40,113 bases of DNA from Christensenella hongkongensis (GCF_000981035.1 NZ_LAYJ01000061.1:1-40113), one strand, 5' to 3'; shown: positions 18,661 through 26,361, counted from the stretch's first letter. Numbers and translations: made by a program. The notes: generated by a model not told the origin, from the sequence alone.

Positions 18661-18888
18661 ATGGAATATTTCACAGTAGAAGAAACGAACATTATTTGCA
18701 TTTACGATATTCGGACACGGGCGGGATTGTTGCGCGATCTACGCGCTGCCATAATGGACGTTTACGACCCGGAATTAAAAGAGATTTTCAGAACGGCAAT
18801 TCGTAAGCTGGAGCATTTGACAGACAGCGAATATCTGGAGCTTGCCCCCGGTCTTGTCCCTGCTGATGATTTAGAGGTCGAAGCATGA
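18661..18888 (+). CDS. Transposon-transfer assisting (TTRAP) family protein
   Basis: 75 residues from ATG 18661, just 4 bases after the preceding stop. MEYFTVEETNIICIYDIRTRAGLLRDLRAAI with 'E...l...l..lsdsEY.el' fits the TTRAP family, small proteins of Firmicute conjugative elements. The open frame extends back to 18598 inside the preceding gene and is not supported. It overlaps the next gene by ATGA. Confidence 0.85.
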   Translation: MEYFTVEETNIICIYDIRTRAGLLRDLRAAIMDVYDPELKEIFRTAIRKLEHLTDSEYLELAPGLVPADDLEVEA

Positions 18889-19262
18889 AACAGTTTACCC
18901 CGCAGCAGACGAAACAGGTAAACGCCCTTGTCCGGGCCGAGTGCTGCAATTTCTTTCAAGGAAATTGCGACGCGCTAGACGTTGGCGAAGCTGTCCCATG
19001 CCCGCAAATAGCGTCTCAATCAATGCTGTGCTTATGGTTTCAAAAAGCGGTGTTGCCGATTGATAAGGTGCTTTGTGCGGAGCTTGCGCCCCCGGACACG
19101 CAAAAGCATTGTGTAAGGTGTGGGGGGGTGTTTCTTTCATCATCAAACAGCGTAAAATATTGTAGAGCTTGCGCCCGAAAGGTACGCCGGGAACAACAAG
19201 CAAAATTCGCACGGGAAAAGCGGGCTAAAGCATCGACAAGTAAGGCAAAAAAAAGCCTTTAA
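18885..19262 (+). CDS. Cysteine-rich VLP protein
   Basis: 125 residues. The segment LVRAECCNFFQGNCDALDVGE...PCPQ.....LCLWFQKAVLP matches the Cys-rich VLP family of conjugative elements. A second zinc-ribbon-like part follows: CVRCGGVFLSSSNSVKYCRACARK, then a basic tail. It is probably a metal-binding, perhaps DNA-binding, accessory factor. It is the last gene of the + strand conjugation operon. Confidence 0.85.
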   Translation: MKQFTPQQTKQVNALVRAECCNFFQGNCDALDVGEAVPCPQIASQSMLCLWFQKAVLPIDKVLCAELAPPDTQKHCVRCGGVFLSSSNSVKYCRACARKVRREQQAKFAREKRAKASTSKAKKSL

Positions 19263-19264
19263 CC

Positions 19265-19316
19265 ATGCGGTTTTTACAGCCCGCATTCGATAGGTTAAGG
19301 TGTTTATACCTTAACC
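19265..19316. other. Two small hairpins after the conjugation operon
   Basis: ATGCGG (19265-19270) with CCGCAT, and GGTTAAGGT (19293-19301) with ACCTTAACC (19308-19316). They lie between the VLP stop and the terminator repeat. No strong T-run follows. Confidence 0.55.
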
Positions 19317-19353
19317 CCCGAAAAAGGCGTTTAGAATGTCGATTTTTTCAAAT

Positions 19354-19396
19354 AAAAAGAGCGTGGCAGCTTGCGATTTTTCGCGGCTGTCACGCT
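19354..19396. terminator. Terminator repeat copy 1, left border of the arsenic island
   Basis: AAAAAGAGCG then TGGCAGC...GCTGTCACGCT forms a long stem (AGCGTG(G)CAGC with GCTGTCACGCT), with A-run before and T-rich end after, so it works in both directions between converging genes. It matches 21716-21758 at 42 of 43 positions in the same orientation. The arsenic operon lies exactly between the copies. Confidence 0.88.
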
Positions 19397-19401
19397 TCTT
19401 T

Positions 19402-20202
19402 CTATTTGTAGGCTTTTACATACGCGCTTGCAAAAGCATTATCCAGTTCTTCTGCCTCAATGTCAGTTAAATTAAATTCCAATCCTTTATTTTTTGCAAA
19501 ATCCCGTAAAAATTCTTTTGTATAAGAATCCACAACGGAAATCTCAATGTTTTTGAATCCCACATTTTTTAGTTTATTCGTATATTCATCAATAGAGAGC
19601 GCACCCGCAATGCACCCAACCCAAAGTTGGGCATTTTTGCGCAAATCAGTCCGCACTACTTTCAATTCAATCACATCGGCAATCGCTATTCTTCCCCCCG
19701 GTTTTATTACCCGGTAGGCTTCACGCAAAACGGCACTCTTGTCCTCGCTCAAATTGATAACACAATTTGAAGTGACAACATCTACGGTGTTATCCTCAAG
19801 TGGTATATCCTCAATATAACCCTTAATAAATTCGATGTTCTTTTTACCGCTTTTTATTTTATTCTCATTTGCCAATTCCAGCATTTCATCTGTCATATCA
19901 AGGCCATAAACTTTGCCCGTTTCGCCAGCATATTTCGCAGAAATTAAAACATCAATTCCACCGCCGCTTCCAAGATCAAGTACGGTCTCGCCCGGTTGAA
20001 TATTAGCTAAAAAGATTGGGTTTGCGCAACCGATAGAAGCTTTCAATGCTTCTTCGGGTAAATCATCCAGATATTCATCATCGTATAATATTTGACTTTT
20101 TTGGGGCTTACAACAGCAACTAGGAGCTTCACCAGTACCAGTTGTAACGCTGCTTGCAATACCACCGTAGTATTTTTTGATTTCATCTTTCATGTTATTC
20201 AT
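19402..20202 (-). CDS. arsM: Arsenite S-adenosylmethionine methyltransferase ArsM
   Basis: 266 residues. The ATG at 20202 has AAAGGAG upstream; the frame runs further back into acr3 but lacks a site. It has SAM motif I (VLDLGSGGGIDVLIS), an N-terminal Cys cluster GEAPSCCCKP, and the conserved cysteines IGCANP, TSNCVINLS and WVGCIAGAL, the four positions used to bind As(III). It methylates arsenite to mono- and dimethyl forms. It is the third gene of the arsR-acr3-arsM operon, 13 bases after acr3. Confidence 0.93.
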   Translation of the reverse strand: MNNMKDEIKKYYGGIASSVTTGTGEAPSCCCKPQKSQILYDDEYLDDLPEEALKASIGCANPIFLANIQPGETVLDLGSGGGIDVLISAKYAGETGKVYGLDMTDEMLELANENKIKSGKKNIEFIKGYIEDIPLEDNTVDVVTSNCVINLSEDKSAVLREAYRVIKPGGRIAIADVIELKVVRTDLRKNAQLWVGCIAGALSIDEYTNKLKNVGFKNIEISVVDSYTKEFLRDFAKNKGLEFNLTDIEAEELDNAFASAYVKAYK

Positions 20203-20215
20203 TTTTGATTCTCCT

Positions 20216-21286
20216 TTAATTTTTTTCATAAACAGAATTGATGGCGGGAAACCATCGTTGTGTTTTATTTGCAATCTTAACAAGTGTTAGCATTATAGGA
20301 ACTTCCACTAGAACGCCGACGGTTGTTGCAAGTGCGACAGGGGAATTTGCCCCAAAAAGTGCGATTGCAACTGCAACTGCCAGTTCAAAAAAGTTTGAAG
20401 CTCCAATCATTCCGGCAGGAGCCGCTATATCAAATGATAGCTTTAACAGCTTGCAGGCAAAGTAGGCGATAAAAAAGATCAGGAACGTTTGAATAATAAG
20501 CGGAACAGCGATCAACAGAATATGTACTGGGTATGCAAGAATGGTCTGCCCTTGAAAGGAAAAAAGTATAACAAGCGTAAGGAGCAGGCCAATAACTGTT
20601 ACGTTATTGAATTTTGGTACAAATTTTTGGTTGAAATAATCAGCACCTTTTTTCTTTATCATCAATATTCGTGTGAGAATCCCCGCTGTGAGCGGTATCA
20701 CCACAAACAGCAGAACCGATAAAAATAGCGTGTCCCACGGAACTACAACATTACTTACACCAAGCAGAAATTTTACAATCGGCACAAATGCAAAAAGGAT
20801 AATTAGATCGTTTGTTGCCACCTGTACCACAGTATAAGCAGGATTTCCTTTTGTGAGTGTGCTCCATACGAATACCATTGCCGTACAAGGAGCAGCTCCC
20901 AATAGTACGGCCCCGGCAAGATAATCCTTTGCAAGTTCCGGGGGCATAAGGTCTTTAAATACGATATAGAAAAACAGGGCGGCGATACCAAACATAGTAA
21001 ACGGTTTAATCAGCCAATTTGTAATCCATGTTACAAATAGTCCTTTTGGATTTTTACCTACATTCCTTATGCTTTGAAAATCAACTTTCATCATCATTGG
21101 ATAAATCATGATCCAAATTAGTATCGCTATCGGAACAGATACGTTAGCGTATTCAAATTGATTTAAAAATGCTGGGAACTGTGGAAGAAATTGACTAATC
21201 AAAACTCCTGCAATCATACAGATCACAACCCACAACGTAAGGTATTTTTCAAAAAATCCGATTTCTTGATTTGTTTTTGTTTCCAT
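20216..21286 (-). CDS. acr3: ACR3-family arsenite efflux permease
   Basis: 356 residues with about ten membrane segments. Signature parts are YPMMMKVDF, GAVLLGAAPCTAMVFVWS (the conserved Cys needed for arsenite transport) and ASNFFELAVAVAIALFG. It exports As(OH)3 from the cytoplasm and is driven by the membrane potential. It sits between arsR and arsM, with 47 bases to arsR that include a palindrome which may act as a second ArsR site. Confidence 0.95.
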   Translation of the reverse strand: METKTNQEIGFFEKYLTLWVVICMIAGVLISQFLPQFPAFLNQFEYANVSVPIAILIWIMIYPMMMKVDFQSIRNVGKNPKGLFVTWITNWLIKPFTMFGIAALFFYIVFKDLMPPELAKDYLAGAVLLGAAPCTAMVFVWSTLTKGNPAYTVVQVATNDLIILFAFVPIVKFLLGVSNVVVPWDTLFLSVLLFVVIPLTAGILTRILMIKKKGADYFNQKFVPKFNNVTVIGLLLTLVILFSFQGQTILAYPVHILLIAVPLIIQTFLIFFIAYFACKLLKLSFDIAAPAGMIGASNFFELAVAVAIALFGANSPVALATTVGVLVEVPIMLTLVKIANKTQRWFPAINSVYEKN

Positions 21287-21298
21287 AACACACTCCTT

Positions 21299-21322
21299 TA
21301 TATAGATAGGAATCTATATATA
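21299..21322. promoter_or_regulatory. Palindrome between arsR and acr3
   Basis: TATATAGAT-AGGA-ATCTATATA is a perfect 9-bp inverted repeat directly upstream of the acr3 ribosome site. A related run (ATCTATATATAATATATA, about 21659-21676) lies upstream of arsR. Both are AT-rich dyads of the type ArsR repressors bind. Repression lifted by As(III) is inferred. Confidence 0.6.
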
Positions 21323-21333
21323 ATGCAAAAAAA

Positions 21334-21654
21334 TTATTCGTTGCAAATACAATCTTTCGTTGTAACTGTTAACAGATTCATAAAATCGCGAATTTCATTT
21401 AGACGTTGTCCGTTTAAAGAATAATGTGTCCATTTTCCGTCTTTTCGCGGAATAACAATCCCACTATCACATAACACTTTCATATGATGGGAAAGGGTTG
21501 GTTGCGTGATATTAAACTTTTCAAGAATGATGCACGCACATAACTCACCACAAGAAAGCATATCGACAATCTGTAAGCGAGTTGGCTCTGCAATCGCTTT
21601 TAAAGTATTGGCATATTCTGAATAGTTTCTTTTCATTTCATTCCTCATATTCAT
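21334..21654 (-). CDS. arsR: ArsR-family metalloregulator
   Basis: 106 residues. A winged helix (ALKAIAEPTRLQIVDML; ITQPTLSHHMKVLCDSGIV; RKDGKWTHYSLN) holds the As(III)-binding motif CGELCAC in helix 3. This represses the operon until arsenite binds. It is the first gene of the minus-strand operon, and the AT-rich dyad upstream (about 21659-21676) is the likely operator. Confidence 0.95.
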   Translation of the reverse strand: MNMRNEMKRNYSEYANTLKAIAEPTRLQIVDMLSCGELCACIILEKFNITQPTLSHHMKVLCDSGIVIPRKDGKWTHYSLNGQRLNEIRDFMNLLTVTTKDCICNE

Positions 21655-21715
21655 AAATATCTATATATAATATATACTTTACATTGATATTTGTCAATGT
21701 GTTTGTAAATATATA

Positions 21716-21758
21716 AAAAAGAGCATGGCAGCTTGCGATTTTTCGCGGCTGTCACGCT
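21716..21758. terminator. Terminator repeat copy 2, right border of the arsenic island
   Basis: Same 43-bp hairpin unit as 19354-19396 with one change (GCATGG for GCGTGG), followed by CTTTTTG. It stands between the arsR upstream region and the end of the zinc-ribbon membrane gene. The duplicated terminator is the likely seam at which the operon was gained. Confidence 0.88.
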
Positions 21759-21777
21759 CTTTTTGATTGGGGGTATG

Positions 21778-22224
21778 TTAAACTTCCATAAGTTCGATCT
21801 TTTTGTAGCCCGCGATCTTAACGGCGGCAATGATCGTCTTGACGATGTAGACGACCGCCTTTATTAGCTGATAGGCGAGAACCACCACGCCGATCACAGC
21901 CCCGACAATGATATTGAGGGCGAATATACCGACTGTCCCGGCAAGGCCGTGACCGACCGGAATAATCCAAAGGAACATACGCCGTATGCCATAAGGCACA
22001 CCCATAAATAATAACGTGTACGCTACCCGGTGTTCGCTGGTCTCGAAAATAAGCGTTGCCAGCCAGTAAAGCACAAGGGCAAGCACAATAGGCAACACGA
22101 CGAATTTAAGAAACTCCTTGCGCGTCTTTTTGACGGCGCAATCGTGGCACAACGGAATTTTGAAAATGTCCGGGCAAGGTGCGCCGCACTCTGCACATTC
22201 GGTTATATATATGCCGCTTTTCAT
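21778..22224 (-). CDS. Zinc-ribbon membrane protein, unknown function
   Basis: 148 residues from ATG 22224 (AGGGTGG 8 bases upstream; GTG 22236 is also in frame). A Cys4 zinc ribbon CAECGAPC...CHDC lies at the N-terminus. Three to four membrane segments follow (FVVLPIVLALVLYWLATLIF; YTLLFMGVPYGI; GTVGIFALNIIVGAVIGVVVLAYQLIKAVVYIV). I do not recognise a characterised family. It converges on the terminator repeat. Confidence 0.65.
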   Translation of the reverse strand: MKSGIYITECAECGAPCPDIFKIPLCHDCAVKKTRKEFLKFVVLPIVLALVLYWLATLIFETSEHRVAYTLLFMGVPYGIRRMFLWIIPVGHGLAGTVGIFALNIIVGAVIGVVVLAYQLIKAVVYIVKTIIAAVKIAGYKKIELMEV

Positions 22225-22291
22225 GGCAATTACCACCCTTTAAGTATAACCTATCACAATGAGTATGATATGTAAATGACTATTTTCAACC

Positions 22292-22801
22292 TCACAAGGC
22301 AGAAACTATTTTTACATGATGATCCCAGCTTTTAGACAAGTCCATAAGCCATTCAAACGTAAGCATATCGGGATAAGGTGCATATCCAACTATAAGGTGT
22401 TTGCATACTTTCTGCATTCCCGACGCACATTTTTTATATGTTTCTTCGGCGTTTTTACAAGGCTCATTGTCAACAATATGACACCAATCCATATTATTAT
22501 ATGCGTCAAACCAAAAATCACCGTCATTGGTATGTTGGCAAACAAATTGTTGATAAGGTAATATCCCTATTAAACCTGTGTAATAAGTTTTTTTAAATTC
22601 TAATGCGATTTCCATAGCAAAAGTATTCCCATACCCCAAAAAAGGCAATACAAAGGTTTTGCGTTCCTCTGTTAATGCCATTTCCATTTGTTTAGTAAGA
22701 TTATTTTTTAAATTCTGACCTTTTTCTTTAATATCACAACACCATATCCCTGTTACTTTATTTTTGTATTTGGCGAAACTCAAATCTTTTATCAATTCCA
22801 T
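22292..22801 (-). CDS. SLOG/DUF1273-like protein, unknown function
   Basis: 169 residues. The central part (FVLPFLGYGNTFAMEIALEFKKTYYTGLIGILPYQQF ... AEETYKKCASGMQKVCKHLIVGYAP) follows the strand-helix layout of the SLOG/YpsA (DUF1273) Rossmann family, thought to bind nucleotide-derived ligands. The match is by pattern only. It is on the minus strand, 55 bases downstream of the 313-residue gene at 22857-23798, so the two may be co-transcribed. Confidence 0.5.
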   Translation of the reverse strand: MELIKDLSFAKYKNKVTGIWCCDIKEKGQNLKNNLTKQMEMALTEERKTFVLPFLGYGNTFAMEIALEFKKTYYTGLIGILPYQQFVCQHTNDGDFWFDAYNNMDWCHIVDNEPCKNAEETYKKCASGMQKVCKHLIVGYAPYPDMLTFEWLMDLSKSWDHHVKIVSAL

Positions 22802-22856
22802 AATAATATACTCCTAAAAATAACTTCAATCATTCAAGTTTAAATGCTCTGCTTAA

Positions 22857-23798
22857 TCATCTTTTCGATTGTCTTTGAACCGCAAAAATAGCCTGTTTCA
22901 GAATTTTCCAATATTGGGCTGCATCAATTTTCGCGTTTTTTACCTTTTCCCGCCCGCCGTTATACATTTCTGTTGATAAAATGTCGTTCAAAAGATTGTC
23001 CTTCCTTTTCCAATTCCAGTAATGCTGATTGATCGCGTCGTCGTTTAGATTGAGGATGCTTTCAAGCAAATCACATTCTTCATTTAATTTGTTGGCTTCC
23101 AGAGCATATTGTTTTAGCAATTTATTATTCGCTTCTTTTGTATTGGGGCGTAAAAGGGTTTGCATTGTCTTTAAATATGCCTGTTTCTCTAAAAACTCAA
23201 CTCTCTTTTTCTGTTCCAAGTATTCACGTTCAATATCGCTTTTCGCAAAGATCGCTTTTCGTAAATTACGTGTTCCGCGCGTTTTCAGCGCATTTCCAAT
23301 CGTAAATTCCATTTCCACCGGGTTTAGTAGATGTATTTCTTTTCCAGCCTTTACCGCATATTTGTAATATTTAGATTCACGGTCTTTGTCCATGAGCAGG
23401 AGAATATCAGAATTGTTTATAACCGCCCTGTATAGCATTTCAAAAATTGCGGGGTCGGTCGTTGCCCTTTTCCTGATATACACCACTTCATCAACAAGCA
23501 GCTTGACGGCTTTTGATTCATGCGATTTGTCCCATACATAATCCCTGCAAGGTGAAAACAGGTATAACATCGGCTTGTCTAAATCAAGGTCATATAAAGT
23601 GTTTTCAAGAATTTGCAGAAAATACAAGTTGACTTCGGAATTATCCATGAGGGTATAAACGCTTACGCCAATGCTGTAAAGATACAAAATTTCGAGACGT
23701 AAAGCGTCAACCGTTTTCCTGAAAAAAGAATGATTGTGCTCGTAATCGCCGTCAACTAAATTATCAATAAAGGAACAAAATTTTTTTTCTAATGTCAT
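22857..23798 (-). CDS. Unknown protein with nucleotide-binding-like N-terminal half and coiled coil
   Basis: 313 residues. Residues about 75-160 (LYLFSPCRDYVW ... PAIFEMLYRAVINNSDILLLMDKDRESKYYKYAVKAGKEIHLLNP) show a Rossmann-like pattern: a strand, the phrase 'nSDilLlmdkd', then 'AvkAGkeIhLln', reminiscent of SLOG or TIR-like folds. Residues about 185-250 are a charged coiled coil (EREYLEQKKRVEFLEKQ ... EECDLLESI). I do not recognise the family. It diverges from an Xre regulator across a 183-bp AT-rich region. AAAGGGGGCGC lies just upstream of the ATG. Confidence 0.55.
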   Translation of the reverse strand: MTLEKKFCSFIDNLVDGDYEHNHSFFRKTVDALRLEILYLYSIGVSVYTLMDNSEVNLYFLQILENTLYDLDLDKPMLYLFSPCRDYVWDKSHESKAVKLLVDEVVYIRKRATTDPAIFEMLYRAVINNSDILLLMDKDRESKYYKYAVKAGKEIHLLNPVEMEFTIGNALKTRGTRNLRKAIFAKSDIEREYLEQKKRVEFLEKQAYLKTMQTLLRPNTKEANNKLLKQYALEANKLNEECDLLESILNLNDDAINQHYWNWKRKDNLLNDILSTEMYNGGREKVKNAKIDAAQYWKILKQAIFAVQRQSKR

Positions 23799-23898
23799 TT
23801 TGCGCCCCCTTTCATGCTGTGCATTACGACATTATATTTTTCAAATTCTAAAAAACGTAAATTAGTAATATTCAAAACGTTATAAAAATCAATTTATA

Positions 23899-23962
23899 AT
23901 ATTCGAATTTACATAATCAATCAATTAAAATCGAATATAGGGCCTGTGTAATCACCTATAAT
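23899..23962. promoter_or_regulatory. Divergent promoter/operator region for the Xre gene and the 22857-23798 gene
   Basis: ATATTCGA (23899-23906) and TCGAATAT (23931-23938) form an 8-bp inverted repeat. TATAAT at 23957-23962 is a good -10 for the rightward Xre gene, whose ATG follows AAAGGTGG. The dyad is a likely operator that may control both directions. Confidence 0.55.
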
Positions 23963-23981
23963 AGAATAAAGGTGGCTATAT

Positions 23982-24305
23982 ATGGATTTTGATTATATAA
24001 GTGAGCGTATCGCGCGTTTAAGAATGAAAAAAGATGTATCGCAAAGGGAAATGAGTTTAGAGCTGGGTCAAAGCATTGGTTATATTAACCGCATTGAAAA
24101 CAAAAAGGCTCTGCCGTCTATTCCTATGCTACATTATATTTGTGAATATTTTGGTATCACGCTAAAAGATTTTTTCGATGACGGGATTGAATATCCCGTT
24201 TTGCTAAATGAACTGATTGAAGAAGAAAAAGACTTGGATGAACAAAATATCTTGACCTTGCTTAGTCTTGCCAAGCAGCTTAATGCACGAAAATCAAAAA
24301 AGTAA
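23982..24305 (+). CDS. Xre-family HTH regulator
   Basis: 107 residues. The HTH (ISERIARLRMKKDVSQREMSLELGQSIGYINRIENKKALPSIPML) lies at residues 6-50, followed by HYICEYFGITLKDFFDDG, the standard Xre dimer part. It ends in a helical tail. It is divergent from the minus-strand 22857-23798/22292-22801 pair with an inverted repeat in between, so it probably represses itself and that pair. Confidence 0.88.
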   Translation: MDFDYISERIARLRMKKDVSQREMSLELGQSIGYINRIENKKALPSIPMLHYICEYFGITLKDFFDDGIEYPVLLNELIEEEKDLDEQNILTLLSLAKQLNARKSKK

Positions 24306-24317
24306 CAGGGAATGAAT

Positions 24318-24345
24318 TTAGCGGGTTTTCAATCCGCTTTTTTTG
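24318..24345 (+). terminator. Intrinsic terminator after the first Xre gene
   Basis: AGCGG...CCGCT stem with a nine-base loop and a run of seven T residues. Confidence 0.75.
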
Positions 24346-24698
24346 TATGCTTTTTTCAATGTATGTGGCGTGACCGGAGAAACGGATATAGGCTCTCTTA
24401 TATCCCGTTCCCCGTGCGCCCGGTATATCCCCTACATATACCACTGGATTTATCAACAAAATTGCATTAAATTTTGTTGCAAACCGCTTGATTTAACCCA
24501 ACGATAGCGCAATAAGGTGTAGACTGAATTTAAAGAGTGGGGTTTGGAGTATGGTTGTGTATGGGTAAACAAGCCTACACCTTTTACGCCGTTGAGAGTG
24601 GGTTCTGTAATTATTATAGCATATAAACGAATCCAAACAAGCATAAATTAGACATATAAATAGGTCTTATGGTAATTTTTTCATTTTATACTTGAAAT
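24346..24698. other. 353-bp gene-free stretch with two RNA-like structures
   Basis: No supported gene on either strand. CAACAAAATT (24454-24463) and AATTTTGTTG (24470-24479) form a perfect 10-bp hairpin. GGTGTAG (24516-24522) pairs with CTACACC (24575-24581), followed by TTTT, enclosing a G-rich strand (GTGGGGTTTGGAG). This could be a small structured RNA with its own terminator or an operator region for the second Xre gene. Confidence 0.45.
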
Positions 24699-25100
24699 AT
24701 GAGAAACAAAGAAGAAGTACAAGAATTTTTAATAAATCGTGTAAAGCAACTTATCGAATCCAGTAGTACAAAGAGTATGAAAACTATTGGTCAGTTGTCG
24801 GGCCATTCTGGAAATGTTTTGTCCTCTATAATCCGTGAAAAACGCATACCTAAAGTAGATACTTTGAATGATATATGCCATTTTTTCGGAATAACGTTAG
24901 AGGATTTTTTCAAATTGGATTATAGTGAATATAAATCAGGAACAGCGTTGATGCAAGTGATAACAGAAAAGTTAGACCCTGAATACATAACCGCTTTATA
25001 CAAAATAATTTCATCAGCAGATAAAGTTACCTTACAGGCTACAATAGATATTTTTGAAGAGTATCACAAAAATCAGGAGAAGCAAAATAAGAAAGGCTAA
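24699..25100 (+). CDS. Second Xre-like HTH regulator
   Basis: 133 residues. The HTH (TKSMKTIGQLSGHSGNVLSSIIREKRIPKVDTLNDICHFFGITLEDFF) covers residues 24-72. The C-terminal part (ALMQVITEKLDPEYITALYKIISSADKVTLQATIDIFEEYHK) is helical. No strong ribosome site is seen before the ATG, so the transcript may be leaderless or weakly translated. It ends next to a terminator and about 190 bp from the tRNA-Ser fragment, where element excision regulators are often placed. Confidence 0.82.
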   Translation: MRNKEEVQEFLINRVKQLIESSSTKSMKTIGQLSGHSGNVLSSIIREKRIPKVDTLNDICHFFGITLEDFFKLDYSEYKSGTALMQVITEKLDPEYITALYKIISSADKVTLQATIDIFEEYHKNQEKQNKKG

Positions 25101-25106
25101 ATGAGA

Positions 25107-25128
25107 AGCGCGGAAAACCCGCGCTTTT
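25107..25128 (+). terminator. Intrinsic terminator after the second Xre gene
   Basis: AGCGCGG pairs with C(C)GCGCT across an AAAAC loop, then TTTT. Confidence 0.8.
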
Positions 25129-25240
25129 ATTTTACCTAACACTCGCGCTTACATGAGCCTGCGCGGGTTCTCATCTTTTCATCAAAAGAAATATTAAGGA
25201 AGTTCTGTTTTGCTTCGCAAAAAGAACCGCTGAACTGCAA

Positions 25241-25275
25241 AAAATCCACGGTCGCCTTGCGGCTCGGTGGATTTT
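25241..25275. other. Inverted repeat next to the attachment site
   Basis: AAAATCCAC (25241-25249) pairs with GTGGATTTT (25267-25275) around a GC-rich loop. It lies 14 bp from the tRNA-Ser fragment. It may be the terminator of the truncated tRNA unit read on the minus strand, or a recombinase arm site. No gene is supported in 25129-25529. Confidence 0.5.
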
Positions 25276-25288
25276 CGCATTTCATGCG

Positions 25289-25344
25289 TGGCGGAGAGGG
25301 TGGGATTCGAACCCACGTGCCGTTTCCAGCAAACGCATTTCGAG
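25289..25344 (-). other. 3' end of tRNA-Ser (probable att site), from the anticodon loop to CCA
   Basis: On the minus strand the sequence begins CTCGAAA (an anticodon loop with CGA), runs through a variable region, a T arm GTGGGTTCGAATCCCAC and an acceptor strand CTCTCCG, and ends CCA. The 5' half of the tRNA is absent: upstream bases (from 25345) are AT-rich and cannot form the D arm. A tRNA 3' half cut at the anticodon loop is the classic attachment core of integrative elements. Element genes lie on both sides, so this looks like the joined site (attP) of a circle or of a tandem pair. Confidence 0.82.
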
Positions 25345-25529
25345 GGGAATTTTTTCAAAATAAGCTCCCATAACTTCGTATAACTTGCCATATCTTGTTT
25401 CACCAAAACCCCGTTCTAAAAAGATTCTTGAATAACTTTGCACAAAACGTTATTAGTTTTTATATTGTTACTTTGTTCGTCCGGGCAACAAAAGGGCAAC
25501 ACGGTAACAATTTTAGGAATAACAACTGC

Positions 25530-25688
25530 TCACTCATTTGATTTCTTCTTGATACTTGAATCAGTATTTGGCGGCGGGGGTGTCGGTGAGGGTGCTTGAG
25601 GAGGCTGATATCCTCTGTCTTCTTTCTTGGACGGTTGATATCCATAATTAGATTTTTTTGGCTGATATCCTTCATCTTGTCTTTTCAT
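25530..25688 (-). CDS. GYQP-repeat small peptide (third gene of the RT operon)
   Basis: 52 residues: MKRQDEGYQPKKSNYGYQPS, then KKEDRGYQPPQAPSPTPPPP and a short Lys-rich tail. It has three GYQP units spaced 9 to 10 residues apart, a Pro-rich end and no hydrophobic core, so it is probably disordered. AAAGGAG lies 7 bases before the ATG. It starts 12 bases after the DUF6338-like gene, so it is very likely co-translated. I recall short GYQP-type peptides following DUF6338 genes, but cannot check this here. It may bridge the membrane protein and another partner. Confidence 0.78.
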   Translation of the reverse strand: MKRQDEGYQPKKSNYGYQPSKKEDRGYQPPQAPSPTPPPPNTDSSIKKKSNE

Positions 25689-25700
25689 AATTTTCTCCTT

Positions 25701-26306
25701 TCATTTGAAAAATTCTATAGTCCTTATTGAAGATGCTAAAATAAGCATCCCATCTGTACATTTAGATTCATTCCATTTGCTATCATCGTCAATAATATAG
25801 GTTTTTTCTAGATAAATATCTCTTTCATCACAATCGGAAGAAGCAAACGATTTTGAACTAAATAGACCTGCTACAGTACTTCCATCATTTAAAGTTATTA
25901 TAACATATCTATAATCTGAAATATTTGAAAATTTATAATCCCACGATGCAGGTATGGGATGTGATATATCGATTCTAAACAAAGAAAAGAACTTCATTAC
26001 AAGTGCTTTTTTTGTAATTAAACCGATTATTGTTCCGATAATAGCTGCTCCTATAACGGTAATCATCGCACATAGGAACCAAAACAAAGCAGTATTATTT
26101 GTATATAGATTTGAAGTCCACAGAATAACATAAAGCCAAGACCATACACCGCAGTCTAAAACACTATACAATAAAAACCGCAGGAAACTTTTTCCATCGC
26201 TTTCTGCTTTATGCGGCGAAAGACTATTCATAATTCCGGTAATAATGAAGCCCGGAATAAGGAAAAAACAAGTTAAAATTATAATATCCATTGATTCAAT
26301 ATACAT
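25701..26306 (-). CDS. DUF6338-like membrane protein (second gene of the RT operon)
   Basis: 201 residues. Three membrane segments occupy residues about 7-27 (IIILTCFFLIPGFIITGIM), 44-65 and 74-97 (FWFLCAMITVIGAAIIGTIIGLI). The cytoplasmic C-terminal domain is YVIITLNDGSTVAGLFSSKSFASSDCDERDIYLEKTY ... DGMLILASSIRTIEFF, which fits DUF6338 (xVxVTLkDGxxxaGlf..kSFASs..eRDiYLE...I..IEFF). Function is unknown. GAGGAAAGGA precedes the ATG. It starts 55 bases after the RT stop. In a defence setting it could be the membrane effector or anchor. Confidence 0.78.
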   Translation of the reverse strand: MYIESMDIIILTCFFLIPGFIITGIMNSLSPHKAESDGKSFLRFLLYSVLDCGVWSWLYVILWTSNLYTNNTALFWFLCAMITVIGAAIIGTIIGLITKKALVMKFFSLFRIDISHPIPASWDYKFSNISDYRYVIITLNDGSTVAGLFSSKSFASSDCDERDIYLEKTYIIDDDSKWNESKCTDGMLILASSIRTIEFFK

Positions 26307-26361
26307 ATAGTATATCCTTTCCTCTTTTGCTAATTACGCATAAGCAAAGAATAGCAAATTC

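Noticed and set aside
19354-21758. Arsenic island as an insertion-sequence composite transposon
   Set aside because: The flanking 43-bp repeats are terminator hairpins in direct orientation; there is no transposase and no terminal inverted repeat.
25289-25344. Functional tRNA-Ser gene
   Set aside because: The acceptor 5' strand, D arm and 5' anticodon stem are missing; only the 3' half is present.
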